The notes under the pieces were generated by a model. That model searched no databases, was not told the DNA's origin, and was given only the letters and a program-made list of their open reading frames with translations. A stretch of 64,000 nt of DNA from JAIOZK01 sp964468645 (GTDB lineage: Bacteria > Bacteroidota > Bacteroidia > Bacteroidales > JAIOZK01), in NCBI GenBank assembly GCA_964468645.1, contig CAYXUU010000012.1, forward strand, positions 1 through 64,000. Direction: 5' to 3'. Positions 35,688 through 44,300 of this stretch are shown here, piece by piece. How positions within the stretch are numbered: position 1 is the first letter of the stretch; every line of letters begins with the position of its first letter. Both the position numbers and the translations under genes were made by a program.

Positions 35688-37371
35688 TCTTACAATATTA
35701 ATTGTATTAATCGCAATATTGGCTGGTGTTGGTCTTATTACAAAGCAGGCCACATCAGGGGTAAACCTCAAAAACGGCAACTTTTATATTAGTTATTCTG
35801 ACATTGATTTACCAGGCCCCTTTGATTTTGAGATTCTCAGGACATACAACTCCAAGTCGACCGAAAAATCATTCTTTGGAACTGGCTGGGGAAGCATATT
35901 TCTAACCAGGTTAGAGATTTCCGGCGATGGATCTCTTGTTGTTCGTGAATATGGAGCAGGCGGAAAAACAAGGTTTCAACCCATGATCGACGATCCGGGC
36001 CGTATTGACCATGCCATAAACAAACTTACACAGGCAGTTATAACCAATGGTGGACTGACTTCACCAAAAGCGATCATTGATTTTAAAACAGAAATGCGCA
36101 ACAATGCGGAAAAACTGCATGCAAATTGGGTAAAATATTATAAGCTCGGGTATGTTGAGAATCCATACTTTGAGGTTGGCTCACAATGGGTCTCGAAACA
36201 AAGAGGCAGCCAGGAATTAATAAAAACAGATTCGGGATACAAGCGTACCGGTTCAAACGGAGTGAAAGAACTCTTTGATAACCATGGTAACATGATACAA
36301 TATCAGACAAGTTCCGGTGTCATTTATCTTGATTATGACGATGAAAATAATTTAAACCGTTTGTATGACAATGTTGGCAGAAGTATTGACATTGAAACCG
36401 ATGAAAACGGCATGATCACCAAAGCTACCGGCACCGATATGGATGGCGACACCCAGGTTGCTTACTATGAGTTCAACGATAAGCAGATGATGATAAAAAA
36501 TATAGATGCTGCCGGCAACATCTTTCGGTATTCCTATGACACCTATTATAACATGACCGCGATAAGCTATGAAGATGGCAAAGAACAACTTATGGAATAT
36601 TATCCGGAGACATTTTTCATTAAAGAAATCACCCACACTGACGGTGAAAAGGTCCGGTATGAATATGTTTCCTATTTCGATGAAGCAGGAAACAAGGATG
36701 ACGATCATTACGGTACAAAGGTGATCAAGGCAGGTACCTGGGGCGACACCATCACCAACTTTTACGATTATGAGATCAGGACCAAGGAAACGGGAGAAAG
36801 GTATACTTACAGGATCACCGAGGATGTTGAAGGTGTTGTCACACAAACTACCTATAATGAATGCTGCGGCTTACCGGTAATTATCAGCCGCAACGGTTAT
36901 GTTACCACCTTTGCATACAACAACAAAGGATTAATGACTGAAAAGATCACAGAAAGTAAGATCATTAAGATGGACTATCATCCTGAACTGGATAAGATCA
37001 CCTATGTATCTTATTACTATCCTGATGATAAAAAGCCATACGAATGGTATAGTTTTGCATACAATGATATGGGTAATCTGACACGGGCAGAAGATGAAAC
37101 CAGCTGGGTTATGCTACATTATAATGATGCCCAGAAAATTACCAGTATGGAAACCGAAGATCAGGAACTTGTCTTCACGTATAATGAAATAGGGAAACCA
37201 ATACGTATCGAGATCGCTGATGTAGGAGCCATCGATGTCACCTATGATAAATGGGGTGAAATAGAAAGTGTTAATAGTGAAGAAGGGCATTCAATATCGC
37301 TGCAGGTTACACAGGCATTCCAGGATTTACTGAGTCTGGTGAAGCCCGCCGGGGTAGATTTGAATATGTAG
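35671..37371 (+). CDS. RHS/YD-repeat protein with DUF6531-like start
   Basis: 566 residues. A hydrophobic anchor or signal segment (8-26), then NLKNGNFYISYSDIDLPGPFDFEILRTYNS and GTGWGSIF, the start of DUF6531/RHS proteins. A helical insert (about 110-180) interrupts it, then YD-type repeats to the end (for example FRYSYDTYYNMTAISYEDG, YTYRITEDVEG, FAYNNKGLMTEKI, FTYNEIGKPIRIE). Canonical RHS toxins exceed 1000 residues and end with a DPxG motif plus a variable toxin; none is present here. Its start lies inside the caspase-TPR gene, so the pair probably acts together, perhaps as protease and shell or substrate. Confidence 0.75.
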   Translation: MKMKNNLTILIVLIAILAGVGLITKQATSGVNLKNGNFYISYSDIDLPGPFDFEILRTYNSKSTEKSFFGTGWGSIFLTRLEISGDGSLVVREYGAGGKTRFQPMIDDPGRIDHAINKLTQAVITNGGLTSPKAIIDFKTEMRNNAEKLHANWVKYYKLGYVENPYFEVGSQWVSKQRGSQELIKTDSGYKRTGSNGVKELFDNHGNMIQYQTSSGVIYLDYDDENNLNRLYDNVGRSIDIETDENGMITKATGTDMDGDTQVAYYEFNDKQMMIKNIDAAGNIFRYSYDTYYNMTAISYEDGKEQLMEYYPETFFIKEITHTDGEKVRYEYVSYFDEAGNKDDDHYGTKVIKAGTWGDTITNFYDYEIRTKETGERYTYRITEDVEGVVTQTTYNECCGLPVIISRNGYVTTFAYNNKGLMTEKITESKIIKMDYHPELDKITYVSYYYPDDKKPYEWYSFAYNDMGNLTRAEDETSWVMLHYNDAQKITSMETEDQELVFTYNEIGKPIRIEIADVGAIDVTYDKWGEIESVNSEEGHSISLQVTQAFQDLLSLVKPAGVDLNM

Positions 37372-37919
37372 GAGAAGACGGAAGTCAGAAGTCGGAAGTC
37401 GGAAGTCGGAAATCACCAGCTAACCATTGAATTGAACATTTCCCGCTCCGGGAGGGGGAACAAGCCTGCCGGCAGGCTTGGCGTGCAATCACATCCCCCA
37501 ATTTTCCTTCGTAGTAAACAAGTTGATTGAACGATTGCACGATGTATACGATTGACCGATATTCGAAATGATGATTTATACAAGCCATTAAAATCCTAAA
37601 CCATACATCTTTTCAACCTTTCAACTTTTCAACCATCAACCCTAAACCCTCAACCATCAGCATGCTCCATCGGAGCATGCTGTTTGTTGCAAATAAGGAT
37701 AATCGTTGAGTTTAAAAGCTCCGTAGGAGCGGCCTGTTGAGAGGATCAAATTAAAAAAACATCTGAACAGCGAAGAAAGAATCGCTCAAAACATGCTGCT
37801 TATTGATGAAAACACCTCACAAAAATTACAAATATCAATTTCGAGCACATCAAAATGATCATTATATTTGTATTGCAAAGATTTTTGCATAAATAATTAT
37901 CTACATTCCCCAAATCACA
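37372..37919. repeat. Repeat-dense intergenic region
   Basis: 548 bp, no gene. Contents in order: a GGAAGTC heptamer array at 37380-37414, directly after the RHS stop; a perfect 20-bp palindrome CAAGCCTGCCGGCAGGCTTG at 37461-37480; CAACC/TTTTCAAC runs (37610-37660); and two REP-like hairpins, 37660-37680 (GCATGCTCC-atc-GGAGCATGC) and 37718-37730 (GCTCC-gta-GGAGC), each followed by (G/T)(G/T)(C/T)(C/T)TGTTG. The end carries a promoter-like box. Confidence 0.75.
37863..37870 (+). promoter_or_regulatory. Putative -7 box (TATATTTG)
   Basis: Exact TAnnTTTG match 49 bp upstream of the ATG at 37920. Confidence 0.45.
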
Positions 37920-40271
37920 ATGAAAACGATCATGATAAACAATACTGAGGCATCCACAAATTTGTGGAATAAAATGAATGATCTGGCTAGTTACTTATCA
38001 ATTCTTCTTGCATTGATTTTACCAGTTCAGGCAAGTTCTCAATCTTCATTCTATTATTTTTCTTACAGTTCAGATACATATACAGCTATTTCCAGTCCAA
38101 CAGAATTAATCCCCGGTGGCAAAGATGATACAATAACAGCATCCCATTCTATCGGTTTTACTTTTGTCTTCAATGGTATCTCATATACCACATATAAGGT
38201 AAGTTCAAACGGCTGGATAAACCTGGGTGGAGCACTTACCAGCCACCATAGCACGAATGAACTCTCACATACAACAAAGAAAGAAATCATAGCACCACTT
38301 TGGGATGACCTGGAAGTTAATTCGGGTGGTTCAATCGGATACCACCTTGAAATAAACACAAGCAGCCCATATGATAGTGTTCTTACGATTGAATTTGATG
38401 ACATGGACTTTGCAGGTTATGGTACCAGTATGGATTTCCAGATTAAACTCTACGACAGCACCCAGAACTTTAAGATTGAGTTTTGCTATGGTGATATGGG
38501 AACATGGTCAGAAAAGAGTGCTAGTATTGGCTTTAATGACGAGGAGGATAACAGCTTCTTAAGCGTTACACCCGGCACTATACCGGATACAAGCTATACT
38601 AATGCAAATGATAATATTGCCACGCACAATTACCTAAGTAACGGATTGGTTTATGCATTTGCCCCTAACGGAAACTGGAAGTGGTGGAATGGTAAGAAGA
38701 GCACCCAGTGGAACAGAGCTGGTAATTGGCAGGGAGGAATTATTCCAAGCAGTACCACTGATGTTACAATTGCCCGTGGAAAATCGAATTATCCCGATAT
38801 CACCATAACTACAGCAGCATGCAAAAAACTCCATTTAAATGCAGGAAGTGTAACAATTGATACGGATGGTGAGCTTACAACGCATGGAAAAATTAAAAAC
38901 AAAGCTACTTTTACGATTAAATCAGAGGCACCAACGGACGGCAGTTCCCGCTCATCCGGGACAGGATCTTTCATTTGTGACGGAAAAACTACCAGTAATG
39001 GCACTTTCGTTGTTGAACGCTACCTTCCTGACGGAGGGTGGCACCTTGTAACTGCATCAACCACTGATGTAACTGCCAATGATTTTTATTGGAATGACAC
39101 ACCAAAAAGTTGGTTGGCATCTCATGCAGAACTAACAAATGCATGGACCTACAATACTGATCTGGGTACCGTCATGCCAGTTGGTCAGGGTTGGACGGTT
39201 TGGATTGATAACTCAAAAACAGATGTAACAGCTATCATGGAAGGTGATATTCAAACTTCCGACTTTGCTGTTAGTTTATCTTATAGTGGTAGTGGGAATG
39301 ATCAGGGCTGGAATCTTATTGGCAATCCATTTACTTCAGCCATTGATAGAGATTTAGGTACCTGGGGTACCAATACTACCGGAGCTGTTTATGTTTGGGA
39401 CAATGATTATGACGCAGATGGTGAATACTTAACCTGGTCTGGTGGTTCAGGGACATTAACCGGAGGGATCATACCCATCAGCCAGGGATTTTTTGTTAAA
39501 TCAAGCAGTGCCGGAAGTTTTACCATTCCTTCTGCCGCACGTGTTCATAGTACACAGGCTTTCTATAAATCAACAGAAAATGATATAAAACCATTTGTCA
39601 GGCTGGCATTAACAACTGCCGGTTATAAATCAGATGTATTTGTTGGATTTCCCAAAGAAGGAACATGGCAATTTGATAAAGATTGCGATGCAGACAGGTT
39701 ATACGGTAATTATGAATCTCCTCAAATGATCATCCCGGAGGACGGAAGGGAATTATGCATAAATGCAACACCCCCATTATCAAGTGAAGAAGAACGTGTG
39801 ATTCCCCTTCATATAATGTACTTTATTGATGGTGAATATACCCTGAAGATTTCAGATCTGGAAAACCTCCCGGATGTTAATATTCACCTGGAAGATTTTA
39901 AATCAGGAACAATGCATAATTTCACTAATGGTCAGAACTATTCATTTTCTGCCCAGGAGGGTGATGATCCGTACAGATTCCGGTTACATTTCAAAGCGGG
40001 TGCTTTTGGAATTAACGAATTCTTAGGTAATCATTCAGATTATCTGACGATCTATTCTTTAGATCAGACCATCTATATCCATTCAGAAGGCCCGGCTATG
40101 GATGAAAAAGGAAAGCTGAAAGCATTTAACCTGCTAGGCCAGCTTTATTTTGAGCAGGAAATTGAAGGTGCTGAGCTAATAAGTATTCCGGTTGAATTAA
40201 CCAACAGCTACCTGATTGTTAAAGTGATAAAACCATCAGGGGTAAAAACAGAAAAAGTATTCATCAGATAA
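37920..40271 (+). CDS. T9SS-exported protein sharing the C-terminal module of the LamG protein
   Basis: 783 residues. A hydrophobic signal segment ends at ASSQ (about 42); an alternative start at 37974 would give a more compact signal peptide. Residues 45-245 form an N-terminal beta-sandwich of the type seen in many surface proteins (SIGFTFVFNGISYTTYKVSSNGWINLGG, IGFNDEEDNS). From about 350 (RYLPDGGWHLV) the protein is a close paralogue of the C-terminal 420 residues of the LamG protein at 29483, including WNLIGNPF, TNTTGAVYVWDNDY, GIIPISQGFFV, MIIPEDGRELC and the T9SS sorting end VKVIKPSGVKTEKVFIR. Function unknown. A small tailed protein follows 11 bp later. Confidence 0.82.
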   Translation: MKTIMINNTEASTNLWNKMNDLASYLSILLALILPVQASSQSSFYYFSYSSDTYTAISSPTELIPGGKDDTITASHSIGFTFVFNGISYTTYKVSSNGWINLGGALTSHHSTNELSHTTKKEIIAPLWDDLEVNSGGSIGYHLEINTSSPYDSVLTIEFDDMDFAGYGTSMDFQIKLYDSTQNFKIEFCYGDMGTWSEKSASIGFNDEEDNSFLSVTPGTIPDTSYTNANDNIATHNYLSNGLVYAFAPNGNWKWWNGKKSTQWNRAGNWQGGIIPSSTTDVTIARGKSNYPDITITTAACKKLHLNAGSVTIDTDGELTTHGKIKNKATFTIKSEAPTDGSSRSSGTGSFICDGKTTSNGTFVVERYLPDGGWHLVTASTTDVTANDFYWNDTPKSWLASHAELTNAWTYNTDLGTVMPVGQGWTVWIDNSKTDVTAIMEGDIQTSDFAVSLSYSGSGNDQGWNLIGNPFTSAIDRDLGTWGTNTTGAVYVWDNDYDADGEYLTWSGGSGTLTGGIIPISQGFFVKSSSAGSFTIPSAARVHSTQAFYKSTENDIKPFVRLALTTAGYKSDVFVGFPKEGTWQFDKDCDADRLYGNYESPQMIIPEDGRELCINATPPLSSEEERVIPLHIMYFIDGEYTLKISDLENLPDVNIHLEDFKSGTMHNFTNGQNYSFSAQEGDDPYRFRLHFKAGAFGINEFLGNHSDYLTIYSLDQTIYIHSEGPAMDEKGKLKAFNLLGQLYFEQEIEGAELISIPVELTNSYLIVKVIKPSGVKTEKVFIR

Positions 40272-40282
40272 AATTATACACC

Positions 40283-40537
40283 ATGAAGCATATAATCCTG
40301 AATATATTCAGAACATTTATCCTGTTATCAATAATAACTTTTTCGATCAGTTCATTTGCACAGGAACCCCCTCCACCACCAGGTGGATCAACTGGAAGCA
40401 CTAATACAGATGGTAACAGGAATGGTGGCGCACCCATTGGCAGTGGCTTACTGATCCTTCTCGGCCTTGCCGGAACCTATGGAGGATATAAAGGGTTTAC
40501 CCTGTACAGGAAGAAAAAGAAAACTTTGCTGGATTGA
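40283..40537 (+). CDS. Small proline/glycine-rich secreted protein with C-terminal membrane tail
   Basis: 84 residues. Signal peptide 1-27 (ends SSFAQ), then a very short mature segment EPPPPPGGSTGSTNTDGNR, then GGAPIGSGLLILLGLAGTYGG, a hydrophobic helix, and a basic end YRKKKKTLLD. This matches the small 'PPPPPGG ... PIGSGL' proteins frequent in Bacteroidota, whose end resembles a PID-CTERM-like sorting signal. With almost no mature domain it may be a membrane or surface anchor or a substrate of a dedicated sortase-like enzyme. Coupled in position to the T9SS protein upstream. Confidence 0.75.
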   Translation: MKHIILNIFRTFILLSIITFSISSFAQEPPPPPGGSTGSTNTDGNRNGGAPIGSGLLILLGLAGTYGGYKGFTLYRKKKKTLLD

Positions 40538-40557
40538 TCAGGTCAGCATATCTATCA

Positions 40558-40589
40558 TCTAATTGATCGGATTAAACCAATTATTGTTG
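40558..40589 (+). repeat. Left direct repeat flanking the AbiE module
   Basis: A 32-bp sequence that is repeated in the same orientation at 41985-42016 with two mismatches; the core ATTAAACCAATTATTGTTG is identical. The two copies enclose 1395 bp that hold only the AbiE promoter and genes. Confidence 0.85.
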
Positions 40590-40650
40590 ATGCATGATTG
40601 GTGATTACTCGAATATGCCAATCAAACCTCTTTAATTTTCAAAAATACAT

Positions 40651-40658
40651 TATCTTTG
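40651..40658 (+). promoter_or_regulatory. Putative -7 box of the abiE operon (TATCTTTG)
   Basis: TAnnTTTG match 25 bp upstream of the start codon, placing the transcription start just before the palindrome at 40669. Confidence 0.5.
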
Positions 40659-40668
40659 CAAACTGTAA

Positions 40669-40685
40669 ATACGAAAATATCGTAT
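40669..40685 (+). promoter_or_regulatory. Putative AbiEi operator
   Basis: Perfect 6-bp inverted arms ATACGA-aaata-TCGTAT that run into the start codon of abiEi. A third half-site ATACGA lies about 20 bp downstream. AbiEi antitoxins are known to repress their own promoter by binding inverted repeats. Confidence 0.55.
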
Positions 40686-41271
40686 GTGTAGTTCACAAAA
40701 TATACGAAAGGATATTGTTCTTTCCTTATACCGGGATTCGCGGACAGTTTTTCGTCTTATTGATGTCGCCATGTTGGTGGAAGAAACCAACCTACAGATA
40801 CTCAGCAAGAAGCTGAATTACTATGTTAGTAAAGGCAAACTGAAAAATCCCCGCAGGGGCATTTATACTAAACCGGAATATAATCAGGAAGAATTAGCCT
40901 GTCGTATATACGCTCCCTCATATATTTCATTGGATTTTGTCCTTCAGAAAGCCGGGATTGTTTATCAATTCGATACCCGTATAACAACTATTAGTTATTT
41001 GAGCCGACGTATTACAGTAGAAAACAAGATTTATCGTTATAGGAAAATAAAGGGTATAATCCTTTCCAATACTACCGGGATTAATCAACAGTCAAACCAT
41101 GTAAATACCGCATCTCCGGAACGTGCATTTTTGGATATGCTTTATCTGGAACCAGGATTTTACTTTGACAATATTAATCCAATAGATATAGAACTCACAA
41201 AAAAGATGCTACACATTTATCAGTCCAAAACACTAAATCGAAGGATAAACGAAATATTTATAAATGTTTGA
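40684..41271 (+). CDS. abiEi: AbiEi-like antitoxin, transcriptional repressor
   Basis: 195 residues. An N-terminal winged helix (about 15-60: VFRLIDVAMLVEETNLQILSKKLNYYVSKGKL followed by NPRRGIYTKPEY) matches the AbiEi antitoxin DNA-binding domain. The remaining part (PSYISLDFVLQKAGI ... TASPERAFLDMLYL) matches its effector domain. The type IV antitoxin represses the operon and counteracts the toxin indirectly. The toxin gene begins 8 bp before this stop. The start codon is part of a palindrome. The base composition is similar to its neighbours but the module is bounded by direct repeats, suggesting gain as a unit. Confidence 0.88.
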   Translation: MCSSQNIRKDIVLSLYRDSRTVFRLIDVAMLVEETNLQILSKKLNYYVSKGKLKNPRRGIYTKPEYNQEELACRIYAPSYISLDFVLQKAGIVYQFDTRITTISYLSRRITVENKIYRYRKIKGIILSNTTGINQQSNHVNTASPERAFLDMLYLEPGFYFDNINPIDIELTKKMLHIYQSKTLNRRINEIFINV

Positions 41272-41965
41272 TATTAATCGTCATAAATTTTTTCTTGTCC
41301 AGATACTCAAAGACATATATGCAGACCTTGAGCTTGCGAATTACCTGGGTTTCAAGGGTGGTACAGCCTTAATGTTCTTTTATGACCTGCCCCGTTTTTC
41401 AATAGATCTGGATTTTGACCTTTTGAATACTGAAAAAGAAGAAGCTGTTTTTCAAAAGGTGCGCGGTATAATATTGAAATATGGTGATATCCATGACGAA
41501 GCTAAAAAGCATTTTGGCCCATTGATTGTGCTGGACTATGGAATTGGTGAGCGCAAGTTAAAAATAGAAATATCCAAAAGATGGTTTAATAGTCGTTATG
41601 AAATCAAAAACCTGCTTGGATTCAATGTAAGGGTGATGCTGGTTTCAGATATGTTTGCACATAAATTATGTGCCTTGCTTGATAGAAGCTCAACAACCAA
41701 TCGCGATATTTTTGACGCTTGGTTTTTTATGCAACGTCAAACACCTGTAAATAAAAATATTGTTGAATCCCGTATGAAAGTTTCACTGGCCACACATATT
41801 GAGAATTGTATCGATCTTCTTGAGACTTTAAAGAAAAAACATTTGCTTGACGGACTCGGAGAACTTATGGATGCTGATATAAAAAATTTTGTTAGAAAAA
41901 ACCTATTGATTGAGACCATTAACCTTTTAAAATTTTACCAGAAGTATCCAATTCTTGCAAATTGA
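41264..41965 (+). CDS. abiEii: AbiEii-like nucleotidyltransferase toxin
   Basis: 233 residues of the AbiEii/AbiGii nucleotidyltransferase family. The signature FKGGTALMFFYDLPRFSIDLDFDL is at about 29-52 and holds the GG and the DxD metal ligands (SIDLDFD). Later KLCALLDRSSTTNRDIFDAWFF is the conserved second part. Toxins of this family (for example MenT and AbiEii) block growth by adding nucleotides to tRNA 3' ends or binding GTP, thereby aborting phage infection. The gene overlaps abiEi by 8 bp. Nothing suggests inactivation. Confidence 0.9.
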   Translation: MFDINRHKFFLVQILKDIYADLELANYLGFKGGTALMFFYDLPRFSIDLDFDLLNTEKEEAVFQKVRGIILKYGDIHDEAKKHFGPLIVLDYGIGERKLKIEISKRWFNSRYEIKNLLGFNVRVMLVSDMFAHKLCALLDRSSTTNRDIFDAWFFMQRQTPVNKNIVESRMKVSLATHIENCIDLLETLKKKHLLDGLGELMDADIKNFVRKNLLIETINLLKFYQKYPILAN

Positions 41966-41984
41966 CCAGCGAGTCTGTTTGTCC

Positions 41985-42016
41985 TCTGATTGATCGAATT
42001 AAACCAATTATTGTTG
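41985..42016 (+). repeat. Right direct repeat flanking the AbiE module
   Basis: Copy of 40558-40589 with two mismatches, starting 20 bp after the toxin stop. It is followed at once by a perfect 16-bp palindrome CCTGATGATCATCAGG (42017-42032) that the left copy lacks. Confidence 0.85.
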
Positions 42017-42150
42017 CCTGATGATCATCAGGGGTATGCCGGCTGTCAACAATCAACAATATTCGTCAATAGTCAATAATAAGTCTTCAATTCCGATATT
42101 TTTCGTAATTTGAAGCCTGAAACAAGATCCTCCTCAAATTTTCAATTGAT

Positions 42151-44070
42151 ATGAAAACCAGAAAGATCAGAGCCAAACTCCTGTATTATATTATCATACC
42201 GGTAATTGTTATTTATGCTTTCTCGGGACTTATTGAACTCCGGCAACTCAGGGATACTAAAATAAAAGAGGTTCAACAATCGCTTCGTATTCTTTCGTTC
42301 CGATATGCACATACCTTATCGCAAACTTTGCGATTGGTGGAGGACGAAGCGCTGGATGTAAGGGCAGATATTATTTCTGATAACACAATAACTGAATCCG
42401 GTTTGATGCAATTATTAAAAAATAATTTAATGAATAACGATTTGATCTATGGATCTGCAGTTGCATTTGAACCCTATGCCTTTACCAAGGATAAAGAACT
42501 TCTCTCCTTATACGTATTCAGGTTTCAGGACAAATTGATCACCAGGGATATTGCAGGTGCAGGCTTTAATTACATGAGTGAAGAATGCGAATGGTATCAT
42601 GTCCCGAGAATGTTAGAAAATGCAATCTGGTCTGAACCTTATTTTGATGAAGGAATAGGAAATATCTTAATGAGTACTTACTCAGTTCCTATCATTATTG
42701 AGAAGAAATTCAGAGGGGTAGTAACAGTTGATGTTCCGCTGAATAACCTCGGTGACTTTATTGATTTTGACCTTGATCCTGATTTTGATATGTATATTCT
42801 CACCTCAAGGGGTAATTTCATCTATAATTCATTGTACAAGGATGAAATTGGCAGGAACCTTATGGAGGTGGAACGCTACCGGGATTTAGCTGATAAAATG
42901 GTTGACACGACAGACAAGAATCTCAGAAATATGGATGATTCTTTTGAGATAATAACTGCTGAATTGCCCGAACTTGGAAATATCTGGCTGGTATCAGCCC
43001 CTGTTGCAACAACAAACTGGATGCTCTATTTTAGCATAGATGAAGATGATGCGCTTGCCGAGGTCAGGGCAACAGCCTATAACGAATTAATCAAACTGGC
43101 TATTCTGATAATCATCCTGATATTGATCATATATTTCATATCCTCTGTCATTACTAAACCTATCAACAGTTTGAAAAATCACACAGAGGATATTGCAAAT
43201 TTAGGTATCACAGACCGGGAAATAAAGGTTAAATCAAAAGATGAAATAGGAAAACTGGCAGAATCATTCAATATTATGATACAAAGGTTACGCAATCATG
43301 AAATTACGCTTCAGGATAAAAATGCACAACTTGATGAGATCAATAAAAAATTGAACCAGGCATATGAAGATTTGAAGGAACTCGACAGTGCAAAAGACGG
43401 ATTCTTACAGATGATCAGTCACGAAATACGCACACCCTTAAACGGTATCATTGGAAGCACCCACCTGTTGAGTGATGAACTTGCCGGCAACCAGGAACTG
43501 GCTGATTTTATTGATATGCTGAAAACATCCGTTGACAGGCTTGAACATTTTTCAACCACAGCGCTACTGATCACCCAGCTTCAAACAGGAAGTTACCAGA
43601 TCGATCGCAAAGAGCAAAGTGTTGTTGAAATGGTTAATCAGGCTATCAAAAATGTGGATGCTTTTGCTGAAAGTAAAAAGATAAGTTTTGAAGTCGATAT
43701 CCGGAACAGGAATCTTAAACTTGATGTCGATGAGGAGTTGATTAGTAAGGCCTTGAACAGTGTATTAAATAATGCCATAAAATACTCAAAAGATGATTCC
43801 AGGGTTATCGTTAGATCCATGATCAAGGATGATGACCTTCTGATTGAGGTTACTGATTCAGGAGAAGGGTTCAGTGATGATGCCAAGAAAAACCTGTTCC
43901 AATCCTTTGGCCTCGGAGAGGCTCATTATGATCAAAACCTGGGATTAAGCCTTGCAATGACAAAACTGATCATGGAAGGGCATGATGGCAACATTACGGT
44001 CACAAACATAATAAATGGTGGTGCCAGGGTAAGTCTTATTTTCCATCATTCGGGGGTTGCAGGAAGCTAG
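42151..44070 (+). CDS. Cache-domain sensor histidine kinase
   Basis: 639 residues. A membrane helix (about 10-26), a long periplasmic Cache-type sensor (about 35-305, with FAYTKDKE-like text, WYHVPRMLENAIWSEPYFDEGIGN and GVVTVDVPLNNL), a second helix (about 308-330), HAMP (about 333-385), a coiled linker, HisKA with phosphoacceptor His424 in ISHEIRTPLNG, and HATPase with NNAIKYSKDD and DSGEGFSDD. The Cache region of this type often senses small organic ligands. No response regulator or receiver domain is encoded nearby, so the partner is elsewhere. Confidence 0.92.
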   Translation: MKTRKIRAKLLYYIIIPVIVIYAFSGLIELRQLRDTKIKEVQQSLRILSFRYAHTLSQTLRLVEDEALDVRADIISDNTITESGLMQLLKNNLMNNDLIYGSAVAFEPYAFTKDKELLSLYVFRFQDKLITRDIAGAGFNYMSEECEWYHVPRMLENAIWSEPYFDEGIGNILMSTYSVPIIIEKKFRGVVTVDVPLNNLGDFIDFDLDPDFDMYILTSRGNFIYNSLYKDEIGRNLMEVERYRDLADKMVDTTDKNLRNMDDSFEIITAELPELGNIWLVSAPVATTNWMLYFSIDEDDALAEVRATAYNELIKLAILIIILILIIYFISSVITKPINSLKNHTEDIANLGITDREIKVKSKDEIGKLAESFNIMIQRLRNHEITLQDKNAQLDEINKKLNQAYEDLKELDSAKDGFLQMISHEIRTPLNGIIGSTHLLSDELAGNQELADFIDMLKTSVDRLEHFSTTALLITQLQTGSYQIDRKEQSVVEMVNQAIKNVDAFAESKKISFEVDIRNRNLKLDVDEELISKALNSVLNNAIKYSKDDSRVIVRSMIKDDDLLIEVTDSGEGFSDDAKKNLFQSFGLGEAHYDQNLGLSLAMTKLIMEGHDGNITVTNIINGGARVSLIFHHSGVAGS

Positions 44071-44300
44071 ATTTATGCTTTCAAAATAATATATTGCATC
44101 GATATTCTTACATCATTCAATCCGAACAGGCTTTGTAACCTTCAATTATTATTCGTCAATCTTTTTGGTCCAGGCTAATCTCCTGCGTGCCCTGTTTCAG
44201 TTTTGTTTATCCCCTATAGGGAATAAATTCAATTCTCTAATTTCTGCGCTACAGTAATATATCCGCTACACGGAAAAGGTTAATTTTATAAGTCCTTTTC
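44071..44300. other. Intergenic region with a REP-like palindrome
   Basis: 230 bp after the kinase gene. A TCCCCTATAGGGA palindrome (core 44212-44221) and following text ATAAATTC...GCTACA resemble the TCCC-gta-GGGA family seen at 21338 and 37718. No gene. Confidence 0.55.

Noticed and set aside
35671..37371. RHS polymorphic toxin with C-terminal toxin and immunity gene
   Set aside because: The protein is short, lacks the DPxG cleavage motif and a toxin domain, and no small immunity gene follows.
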